A stretch of DNA of 5,331 nt from Paludibacteraceae bacterium. Lineage in GTDB: Bacteria > Bacteroidota > Bacteroidia > Bacteroidales > Paludibacteraceae. This document shows, one piece after another, positions 1 through 5,331 of this stretch (its first letter is position 1; the number at the start of each line of letters is the position of its first letter). The stretch spans positions 1 to 5,331 of the forward strand of contig CANFFA010000204.1 of the NCBI GenBank assembly GCA_947445425.1, in the 5' to 3' direction. The notes under the pieces were generated by a model. The model was given only the letters and a program-made list of their open reading frames with translations. It did no database searches and had not been told where the DNA came from. The translations under genes and the position numbers were made by a program.

Positions 1-134
1 TATCTAATTACAGAACTTAAATTAAAACATATATTCACATATACAAATATATATATGCTAAATCATTGATATTTTACAGGTAATTAATGCAAAGTACAGT
101 ATTAAATCACACCAAGAATTGTAATTTTAAACAC

Positions 135-155
135 ATTAACCAAATTATGGTTAAT
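135..155. repeat. Short inverted repeat (hairpin)
   Basis: ATTAACCA at 135-142 is the exact reverse complement of TGGTTAAT at 148-155, with a 5-nt loop AATTA. It is followed by TATTTTAAT, so it could be a weak terminator for a gene left of the window or a protein-binding dyad. The stem is only 8 bp with two G-C pairs, so chance in such AT-rich DNA is not excluded. Confidence 0.4.
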
Positions 156-186
156 TATTTTAATATATTACTCAACCACTAAAATT

Positions 187-218
187 AACTCAATAATATT
201 AAAACTCAATGATATTAA
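187..218. repeat. Two-copy 16-bp tandem direct repeat
   Basis: AACTCAATAATATTAA (187-202) is followed immediately by AACTCAATGATATTAA (203-218), giving 15 of 16 identical positions. The core ACTCAA occurs once more upstream at 170-175, roughly one period earlier (18 bp), as a possible degenerate third copy. Tandem sites of this size are typical of iterons bound by replication proteins or of repressor operators. With only two good copies this is a possibility, not an identification. Confidence 0.5.
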
Positions 219-276
219 GCGTTTCAGGTGCTTTGTTGATAAATACTGTTAAGCTAAATGTATATAATTGTAAATT

Positions 277-288
277 AATTTGCAAATT
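277..288. promoter_or_regulatory. Perfect 12-bp palindrome, possible operator
   Basis: AATTTGCAAATT reads identically on both strands. It ends 13 bp before the TTG element of the predicted promoter at 302-332, a place where a dimeric regulator could act. No regulator gene is present in the window, and the palindrome is A/T-dominated, so its function is inference. Confidence 0.35.
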
Positions 289-301
289 GTTGTCATAATG
301 T

Positions 302-332
302 TTGGAAATTAGATATTCTTAACATATCTTTG
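302..332 (+). promoter_or_regulatory. Predicted Bacteroidota-type promoter
   Basis: TATCTTTG at 325-332 matches the Bacteroidota -7 consensus TAnnTTTG exactly. TTTG at 301-304 supplies the -33 TTG element with a 20-nt spacer, close to the usual spacing in this phylum. Transcription would begin near 339-341, leaving about 335 nt before the ATG at 675. It is the best promoter candidate I found for the 675-2576 unit. It could instead drive a small RNA located between 340 and 674. Confidence 0.5.
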
Positions 333-674
333 TAGCGAATTAAGTATAAAGACGTAGCTGAATATAGAATTAAATTTGTATGCATTTATTAAATGCTTAT
401 ATCTAACATGATTTCAATTTAACAACAAACGTTCCTAGCACTTTTAAATAAATAAGTTGCGAAGAACAAGTGATTAACAATTTTAAAAACTACACCATGA
501 GCGAATAAGAGCTACAACACCAAATTTCTGGACCAGTTATTTGAATCATCCCTTAGTATTTCAATTTTCCTTTCTGTTAGAATGTGCTTGAAATAGAAAT
601 AAAATTGAATGGATGAAAGAAAATAAAAGCTAAGCACGCAAATACAAAAACTAAAAAAATAAAAATTTTTAAAA

Positions 675-1052
675 ATGGGTAAAAAGAAAATTGATAAAAA
701 TGCCACTAATGTAAACATGGAAAATACAGAAGTAACAAAAGAAATAAAGAAAATTTTAGTTGAGGGAATTGACTATACTTCCGACATTAATGCACTAGAA
801 GAATTCGATAAGTTAATCATTGTTGACAAGAAAAAAAGTCGCATCAAAAGTGGAGCTGATCAATTTATTGGAGTAAATATGAGACTAAACATAGAGGTCA
901 AATTTAAAACGAAAATCGGTGGCAAATTTCAGCATGATGAATATTTTGTGACATATCATGAAGATGGTGAAGTGTATTTTCTTATTGAAAATTGGTACGA
1001 TGTAATATATAAATTAACGGACAACGATAATCATAAATTAGCAGTGAATTGA
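675..1052 (+). CDS. Uncharacterised 125-residue protein, first gene of radical SAM operon
   Basis: I do not recognise this protein. The first 30 residues are lysine- and asparagine-rich (GKKKIDKN, then a KEIKKI stretch) and probably disordered. From about residue 31 a compact soluble domain is suggested, with alternating hydrophobic strands (LNIEVKFKTK near 71-80, then DEYFVTYHEDGEVYFLIENW near 88-107), which looks like an antiparallel beta sheet. There is no signal peptide, membrane segment or obvious metal motif. The ATG at 675 follows a TTTTTAAAA tract like the other starts here. An alternative in-frame ATG at 717 would remove 14 residues of low complexity. The radical SAM gene begins 20 nt after its stop, so co-transcription is very likely, and a role as partner or substrate of that enzyme is a reasonable guess only. 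Confidence 0.75.
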   Translation: MGKKKIDKNATNVNMENTEVTKEIKKILVEGIDYTSDINALEEFDKLIIVDKKKSRIKSGADQFIGVNMRLNIEVKFKTKIGGKFQHDEYFVTYHEDGEVYFLIENWYDVIYKLTDNDNHKLAVN

Positions 1053-1072
1053 AATAATTAAAAATAAAAAAT

Positions 1073-1876
1073 ATGAAAGAAAAAATTATTAAAGAAGTAA
1101 GTGGTACACTAGAATGGTGTGCCAGCGAGGTTAACATAGTAAAAGGATGTCTCAACCAGTGCCTCTATTGCTATGCCTCAGCGATGTCGAATCGCTTCCA
1201 CCGTACTACTCCCGCCGAATGGGGAACGGAAGTGGTAAATCAAAAAAGACTAAAAAAGGGGTATAGCAAACGTAAAGGCAGAATTATGTATCCAAGTACA
1301 CATGACATTAGTCCAGCCAATTTACAACATTCGATTGACACACTAAGAAAAATCTTGTTAAAAGGTAATGAAGTGCTGATAGTTAGCAAACCTCATTTTG
1401 TCGTAATTGAACGATTGTGTGAAGAATTCAAAGATTATAAGCAGCAAATTTTATTTAGATTTTCAATTGGATCAACTGACTCAACTGTGTTGGCTTTTTG
1501 GGAGCCAAGTGCACCTAATTATGATGAAAGAAGGAAATGTTTAGAATATGCCTTCAAACAAGGATTTCAAACAAGTGTCTCTGCCGAACCCTATTTAGAT
1601 AATCATACAGAAGCACTTGTGGCAGACTTACAACACATTGTAACTGATTCAATTTGGATTGGGAAGGCTAATATGCTCAAAAGTAGATTGAAAACAAATG
1701 GGCATAATAGCACTATTGTATTACAAAAAGCAGATGAACTTCTTGAAATACAATCGGATGCAAATGTGAAATTGTTATACAATAAACTATGTAGTAATGA
1801 CAAGGTGAAGTGGAAAGAGAGCATCAAAAAGATAGTCGATATAGTTAGACCAACAGAAAGGGGCTTGGATATTTAA
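1073..1876 (+). CDS. Radical SAM protein, spore photoproduct lyase-like (COG1533 type)
   Basis: This 267-residue soluble protein carries the radical SAM cluster motif CxxxCxxC at C26, C30 and C33 (GCLNQCLYCYA). The three cysteines should hold a [4Fe-4S] cluster that cleaves S-adenosylmethionine to a 5'-deoxyadenosyl radical. The GC-x3-C-x2-CYA form, the strand VLIVSKPH (101-108), the block FWEPSAP with an ER pair (142-153) and a later SAEPYLD (170-176) follow the order seen in the SPL-like family: cluster loop, K(S/P) strand, EP-AP motif, then a PxxP-type strand. No SPASM or other C-terminal extra-cluster cysteines are visible; only C240 lies late in the chain. At 267 residues it is slightly short for the family. 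The substrate is unknown: most SPL-like proteins are not true photoproduct lyases, so DNA repair should not be assumed. The segment around 1115-1225 is richer in G+C than its neighbours. No Shine-Dalgarno sequence precedes the ATG. Confidence 0.9.
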   Translation: MKEKIIKEVSGTLEWCASEVNIVKGCLNQCLYCYASAMSNRFHRTTPAEWGTEVVNQKRLKKGYSKRKGRIMYPSTHDISPANLQHSIDTLRKILLKGNEVLIVSKPHFVVIERLCEEFKDYKQQILFRFSIGSTDSTVLAFWEPSAPNYDERRKCLEYAFKQGFQTSVSAEPYLDNHTEALVADLQHIVTDSIWIGKANMLKSRLKTNGHNSTIVLQKADELLEIQSDANVKLLYNKLCSNDKVKWKESIKKIVDIVRPTERGLDI

Positions 1877-1900
1877 ACAGTAATTCAAAAAACAAATAAA

Positions 1901-2017
1901 ATGGTAAAAGTTAATAAGAAACTGAATAGTAGACTCCTCAATATTCAATTGTATGATGAAATGCCGGTATTCAAATTCAAAAATAAACAAAAGCAAAATT
2001 ATGCAAGTAAAAAATGA
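1901..2017 (+). CDS. Small basic 38-residue protein
   Basis: This short frame starts 24 nt after the radical SAM stop, with the same A-rich upstream context (AACAAATAAA then ATG) as the other genes of the unit. The product has nine lysines and one arginine against two acidic residues. Its tail is notably basic (KFKNKQKQ at 25-32, SKK at the end). There is no signal peptide or membrane segment. Its TGA stop lies 14 nt inside the next gene, so termination and re-initiation, or a +1 shift at the stop, could link the two products. It may be a small peptide (regulator or enzyme substrate), a leader for the next gene, or the displaced 5' end of that gene. The conserved-looking position and start context favour translation; no family is recognised. 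Confidence 0.45.
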   Translation: MVKVNKKLNSRLLNIQLYDEMPVFKFKNKQKQNYASKK

Positions 2018-2576
2018 AATCCAGAACTTTTTCAAAAAACACATCGGTCCTGTTGAAAAAATTCCATTAGAAATTAAGATGGGGTTTTTAGAAGAAATAT
2101 TTTTATATTATGAAGAATTTTTCTATCAAAATAGTAAATCCGAAATTCTTCTTAGTGTTGGATATGTACATAAATCATTAACAGATAGATGTGAAGTGTT
2201 TGTAAAATCCTCCGATGATATTATGTTTTATGATGATTGGAATTATACAGCTGTTTATGGAGGATGTTTTTATGATAAAGACGGGTGTGATTTTGACATA
2301 TCTCCCGATGTAGTGGATGTTGATAATTGGCGTATTGAGGGTCTGAGTCGAGATGGTAATAAGAATGAAGAGCTAAACATGATTGCAATGTCAACAGGCG
2401 AAATCGCAAATTTGTTTTATGCTAATCGTATAAGTCATTCAATTGCATTCAGGGAGAATATGATATGGTTAATTAATGAAAACGAGAATGATATTGACGA
2501 AATATTAAACTGTATGAAAAACAAAGATTGTCTTAGTACGGAATTGATTGATAAATATGGTTGTGTATGTATGTAA
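2001..2576 (+). CDS. Uncharacterised cysteine-containing 191-residue protein, last gene of operon
   Basis: The family is not recognised. I chose the ATG at 2001 because it follows an A-rich tract like the other genes here. A longer in-frame start at 1953 exists (207 residues) but has a poor context and would read through most of the 38-residue frame. The product is acidic and soluble. It shows a helical N-terminal part (IQNFFKKHIGP, then EEIFLYYEEF at 31-40) and a central Asp-rich, probably beta region (FYDDWNYTAVYGGCFYDKDG, 76-95, and DVVDVDNWRI, 103-112). A C-terminal helical tail carries four cysteines at 171, 177, 188 and 190, ending GCVCM. Three more cysteines lie at 64, 89 and 96. The cysteines could bind metal, but no standard motif is formed. 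The gene overlaps the preceding small frame by 17 nt and ends 123 nt before the terminator. Confidence 0.75.
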   Translation: MQVKNEIQNFFKKHIGPVEKIPLEIKMGFLEEIFLYYEEFFYQNSKSEILLSVGYVHKSLTDRCEVFVKSSDDIMFYDDWNYTAVYGGCFYDKDGCDFDISPDVVDVDNWRIEGLSRDGNKNEELNMIAMSTGEIANLFYANRISHSIAFRENMIWLINENENDIDEILNCMKNKDCLSTELIDKYGCVCM

Positions 2577-2699
2577 TTTAAATATATACCCCAGAGAGTT
2601 AATGCCAATTCACTTTATGATAAATTTCCAATTTTTTCTCCCAGGACTAAAACCCAAGTTGAATCATTTCAATTTAATTCAAAATGGATATTTTAAGAT

Positions 2700-2733
2700 A
2701 AATAGGCAACACGCATTTTTGTGTTGCCTATTT
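2700..2733 (+). terminator. Rho-independent terminator of the radical SAM operon
   Basis: A perfect 13-bp inverted repeat pairs AATAGGCAACAC (2701-2712, plus A2700) with GTGTTGCCTATT (2721-2732, plus T2733) around the 8-nt loop GCATTTTT. Its G+C-containing core stands out in this AT-rich DNA, and a short T run (2731-2734) follows. It lies 123 nt after the stop of the 191-residue gene and insulates the primase-helicase gene from the upstream unit. An AT-rich run (ATTTTAA) on the left side means some activity on the opposite strand is possible. Confidence 0.85.
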
Positions 2734-2772
2734 TAGCCTCAACAAATCTACATGCCAACCGAAAATAATTTA

Positions 2773-2847
2773 AACTTTTTCAAAAGGATAGTATATAATA
2801 GAATACTACATCCTGTCTAAATATTAATCTATCAACTTTTCAAAAAG
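2773..2847. repeat. Pair of CTTTT-NN-AAAAG dyads upstream of primase-helicase gene
   Basis: Two 14-nt copies read AACTTTTTCAAAAG (2773-2786) and AACTTTTCAAAAAG (2834-2847). Each contains the dyad CTTTT-NN-AAAAG (2775-2786 and 2836-2847), and the second extends to AACTTTT-CA-AAAAGTT (2834-2849). They are 61 bp apart, near six helical turns, and flank the stem-loop at 2785-2814. The second ends 5 nt before the start codon. Paired dyads in this position are expected of a repressor operator or of replication-initiator binding sites. Which of these applies cannot be told from sequence. Confidence 0.5.
2785..2814. repeat. Bulged stem-loop upstream of primase-helicase gene
   Basis: AGGAT (2785-2789) pairs with ATCCT (2810-2814), and AGTAT (2790-2794) pairs with ATACT (2803-2807). 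This gives a 10-bp stem with a 2-nt AC bulge and an 8-nt loop. The loop side contains TATAAT (2794-2799), which could alternatively be a -10-like promoter element for the 2855 gene, although no clear -33 or -35 partner is seen. It could act as a leader RNA structure, an operator or part of an origin. Confidence 0.45.
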
Positions 2848-2854
2848 TTAATTC

Positions 2855-5331
2855 ATGAACTACACGATTTACCAAGACACAAATGAAATTTCTAAGTTTA
2901 GAAGCACTGATCTAAACTTCACAATCTTCAATAACAAATTAGCAGAACAATCAGATTTGAAGATTAACTTAAATCAACTTGCTGATTATGCAACAGAAAT
3001 ACACAAAGAAAAAGATGACAGGAAACTAATAATTTTCAATCCAATCTTCCATACCACTGATAACGAATATACTTCTAGCACTCGAACTGGCGGATTCCGA
3101 AATCAATGTGATGCATACCTCCCAAACACGACAATGATTGATATTGACATAGACACCAATAAAGATCAAGCACCGATTGATAATTTTATTACAGATATGG
3201 GCTGTACTACATTAAGAGAAGCACGGGCTAAACTTATTCGACTAGTACAAGAAGATAATTGTGCATTCTTTGTTGGCATCTCCGCTAATAGGGGGATTAA
3301 GCTATTAATCAATGTAGTATCCGATTATTACAATAATAATTCTATTGGCTGTAATGTCGACTTCGAAGTTGGTAAATACACCGATGTTGTAAAAAAACTT
3401 GGCGCCTGTAATTTCGATATAGCTGTTCAATACATGTCTAAGTTCGGACTAAAACTGCACGATAAAATAGGCAACGTTAATCAGAACTACATTGACATAA
3501 ATGCGAAGAACCCTTTACTTGGTACCTTCACATCACGAAAATATGCAATCAATCCCAATGCACACATACTTTATTATGAACTTGACAAACAACCCAATAA
3601 ATTTGATTTCCAAACCAATACAAATTCATCTAATACATATCAAGGTAATGACAAGGTATGGAAACAAAATAATATATGGTGTGAGATTTTCTTTAACTAC
3701 TACAAAGATTTATTATTACTGCATAAAGCTAATCCAGGGTCACAAGATGATAAATTTGATACAGTAAATCGACATTTAACAAACCACATAGGTGATTTTG
3801 ATATTTGTAAACCTGTGTGTAATTCATTAAATTTTGTAGATGACAACTATCTAGGGTACTTTCATAAATTATATCAGACGCACTACATCACTTTAAATCA
3901 GAAGACCATATCAGACATGAAGGGTTTTCCAAGCTTTAAAAAATGGATAAGGACTTTCAAATCTACTTATGCTATACCACTAAGTATTATATTCAAAGAA
4001 CTGTTTTTAGAATTAAACCTAAATTCAAATGGTAAAAAGTACTTTCCTGTATATAGCACCAAACAAGACCTGTTTGGTAATAAATACAATAAAGTTATAG
4101 AATACACTTCACCTTACATAAGTGAAAAGAAAGATGAAATCACTCAAATAATCAACAGTAATAAAGTAACAGTAATAAAATGCGAGGCTGGTTCGGGTAA
4201 GTCAACATTTATCATCAAATACCTATTGTACCAATTGGCAACCGGTCAAGCAACTAAATGTATTCTGGTAATCCCAAAGAATTCTTTATTAGAACAGCAG
4301 ATTGCAAAAATTATGAAAATATTCAGTCAAAAAGGCTACGATATACCTATTCACTATAATTATGGCAGTAAGAAATTTACTGGCGGAAATGGTCTAATAT
4401 TAAGTTCAACACCGAACTTAAAAAAGATTGGTAAAGCTGACATATTGGTGGTAGATGAAATTCAAAACTTGGTAAATTACTCCCAAAAGATATACTCAGA
4501 CATCAATGAATCATTTTATGATAGGATTGTTTATTATAGCGCTACACCAGAGAAGTATCTTATCGGTAAGGACAAAAAGACATATTTTTACTTGAATCTG
4601 TACAATAATAATTCCCAAAAGAAAACCATCACTGAATACTTTACGAATGACGTAAAAGGCAAAGTGAAGGAGCTATTCGATATTAATCGGAAACAATTAT
4701 TCTTTTGGAACGAAAAGAAGAAAAGCAAACTATTTTTCAATAATAAGAATTTCAGTACCACTTTTTTAGAGCTAAATACAGATAAGAAATTAAATAAAGA
4801 TGTAATGGATGTTATTCAAAATGAATACATTAAACATAACCACGTAGTGGCTACTTCATATATCAGTGATGGTATAAATTTCAATAACACTGAATGGGAC
4901 GACATAATCATAATAACGAATAAGAAGTTGCAGGCGGATGAAATCTATCAAATATCCAATAGGTTTAGAAAGGTAAAAGATATCAATGTAACAATAGTAT
5001 CACCATTTATTATAAATAATTTCGAAGGTGATAAATTGGGGTTGGATAAACTATTTGATGCGAAATCGTACAATAAGAGGAAAACAGATATGTATGAACA
5101 AGAGAAAATATACAACATAATAGATAACACTGATAAGCTTAACCTTATACCAACAGATTATTTCATCCTGAAATCTTCCACCTACCACTTCAACCCTGAC
5201 ACCATTAAATTGCATCTATTCAACACCACCATTGGTAACAATTTCAATAACTCTTTAAATATACACAATGAAATGCTATCGTATTACTTCAATGTAGTTC
5301 AGTATTTTAAATTTGTAAAACAAGAAAATAA
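2855..5331 (+). CDS. Primase-like / SF2 helicase fusion, putative replication protein (C-terminus outside window)
   Basis: The frame is open from ATG 2855 to the window edge: 825 complete codons without a stop. The N-terminal part resembles the BT4734/VirE-N primase-like domain: TGGFR near 79-83, an acidic strand MIDIDID at 94-100 (D96, D98, D100), then FFVGISANRGIKLLINV at 138-154, matching the family's phi-S-x-SG-x-G-phi-K pattern loosely, and an ITxR-like TFTSRKYAINPN near 226-237. After a linker domain come SF2 helicase motifs: Walker A CEAGSGKST (443-451), motif Ia VIPKNSLLEQQ (about 473-483), Walker B VVDEIQ (532-537), motif III SATP (562-565), motif V TSYISDGINF (667-676) and motif VI QISNRFRK (699-706). 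Known relatives of both halves act in DNA replication of plasmids, phages and integrative elements, so a cytoplasmic initiator/unwinding role is inferred. The Walker A residue usually Ala/Gly is Cys443. No Shine-Dalgarno is present; the start follows an A-rich dyad. Confidence 0.85.
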   Translation, partial: MNYTIYQDTNEISKFRSTDLNFTIFNNKLAEQSDLKINLNQLADYATEIHKEKDDRKLIIFNPIFHTTDNEYTSSTRTGGFRNQCDAYLPNTTMIDIDIDTNKDQAPIDNFITDMGCTTLREARAKLIRLVQEDNCAFFVGISANRGIKLLINVVSDYYNNNSIGCNVDFEVGKYTDVVKKLGACNFDIAVQYMSKFGLKLHDKIGNVNQNYIDINAKNPLLGTFTSRKYAINPNAHILYYELDKQPNKFDFQTNTNSSNTYQGNDKVWKQNNIWCEIFFNYYKDLLLLHKANPGSQDDKFDTVNRHLTNHIGDFDICKPVCNSLNFVDDNYLGYFHKLYQTHYITLNQKTISDMKGFPSFKKWIRTFKSTYAIPLSIIFKELFLELNLNSNGKKYFPVYSTKQDLFGNKYNKVIEYTSPYISEKKDEITQIINSNKVTVIKCEAGSGKSTFIIKYLLYQLATGQATKCILVIPKNSLLEQQIAKIMKIFSQKGYDIPIHYNYGSKKFTGGNGLILSSTPNLKKIGKADILVVDEIQNLVNYSQKIYSDINESFYDRIVYYSATPEKYLIGKDKKTYFYLNLYNNNSQKKTITEYFTNDVKGKVKELFDINRKQLFFWNEKKKSKLFFNNKNFSTTFLELNTDKKLNKDVMDVIQNEYIKHNHVVATSYISDGINFNNTEWDDIIIITNKKLQADEIYQISNRFRKVKDINVTIVSPFIINNFEGDKLGLDKLFDAKSYNKRKTDMYEQEKIYNIIDNTDKLNLIPTDYFILKSSTYHFNPDTIKLHLFNTTIGNNFNNSLNIHNEMLSYYFNVVQYFKFVKQEN

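Larger units (their letters stand above)
1..674. other. Long noncoding region upstream of the radical SAM operon
   Basis: This 674-base stretch is extremely AT-rich and I see no convincing gene on either strand. Forward ATGs open only very short frames, for example those at 380 and 498. The one longer reverse frame (718 down to 512) reads as an F/I/Y-rich product expected from reversed AT-rich DNA, and it overlaps the start of the 675 gene. The region holds a hairpin (135-155), a 16-bp tandem repeat (187-218), a 12-bp palindrome (277-288), a Bacteroidota-type promoter (302-332) and a second isolated TAAATTTG box (371-378) without a matching upstream TTG. The sequence from about 340 to 674 would be a long 5' leader or could hide a small RNA. 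A control region, or an origin or transfer site, is possible but unproven. Confidence 0.6.

Noticed and set aside
44..51. Reverse-strand TATATTTG box
   Set aside because: No matching TTG at the right spacing and no reverse-strand gene to drive at the window edge.
371..378. Second TAnnTTTG box (TAAATTTG)
   Set aside because: No TTG element lies at a suitable distance upstream, so it was not called as a promoter.
512..718. Reverse-strand frame for a 68-residue hydrophobic, membrane-like protein
   Set aside because: It is F/I/Y-rich, as reversed AT-rich DNA tends to be, overlaps the start of the 675 gene and has no promoter or A-rich start context. A hydrophobic small toxin is not excluded but nothing positive supports it.
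1603..2044. Two reverse-strand frames (1603-1827 and 1787-2044)
   Set aside because: They lie opposite the radical SAM and following genes, overlap each other, and read as low-complexity shadows.
2221..2409. Reverse-strand 62-residue frame
   Set aside because: It lies wholly within the 191-residue gene on the other strand and has no independent support.
2562..2573. CVCM at the C-terminus of the 191-residue protein resembles a CaaX prenylation box
   Set aside because: CaaX prenylation is eukaryotic, and nothing suggests a secreted effector; a four-residue match is easily chance.
2548..2736. Forward 62-residue frame overlapping the end of the operon
   Set aside because: It starts inside the preceding gene and its 3' end runs through the terminator hairpin, so it is not a credible gene.
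3501..3767. Forward 88-residue frame
   Set aside because: It lies entirely inside the primase-helicase frame, which has recognisable motifs on both sides.
4948..5130. Reverse-strand 60-residue frame
   Set aside because: It lies opposite the helicase C-terminal region and shows only shadow-like composition.
1..5331. CRISPR array, tRNA, rRNA or insertion sequence ends
   Set aside because: No regularly spaced repeats of CRISPR size, no cloverleaf or rRNA-like segment, and no transposase or paired terminal repeats were seen.

Overview
The window is a very AT-rich piece of bacterial DNA, most likely from a member of the Bacteroidota and probably from an accessory or mobile region (plasmid, integrative element or phage-like island). 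Three things point there. No start codon has a Shine-Dalgarno sequence, and all are preceded by A-rich tracts. A good match to the Bacteroidota sigma-factor promoter (TTG, 20 nt, TAnnTTTG) lies at 302-332. The large rightmost gene resembles the BT4734/VirE-N primase-like proteins common on Bacteroidota mobile elements. The assignment is inference; no rRNA, tRNA or housekeeping gene is present to confirm it.

Region 1-674 has no convincing gene. It holds a short hairpin, a two-copy 16-bp tandem repeat, a perfect 12-bp palindrome and the predicted promoter, followed by about 335 nt of leader-like or small-RNA-like sequence.

Region 675-2576 looks like one transcription unit on the + strand. It contains an unknown 125-residue acidic/basic soluble protein, a 267-residue radical SAM protein of the spore-photoproduct-lyase-like (COG1533) type, a tiny 38-residue basic protein, and an unknown cysteine-containing 191-residue protein. 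Gaps are 20 and 24 nt, and the last two frames overlap by 17 nt. A clear rho-independent terminator at 2700-2733 ends the unit. No function can be assigned to the three non-enzymatic proteins, so the set is best read as an uncharacterised radical-SAM cassette.

Region 2734-2854 is a compact control region. Two copies of the dyad CTTTT-NN-AAAAG sit 61 bp apart and flank a bulged stem-loop, just upstream of the next gene.

Region 2855 to the right edge is one uninterrupted reading frame (825 complete codons, running off the window). It encodes a putative primase-like N-terminal domain fused to an SF2 helicase, with motifs I, II, III, V and VI readable in order. This is probably the replication protein of the element. 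The radical SAM unit therefore seems to be cargo beside a replication module, separated from it by the terminator.
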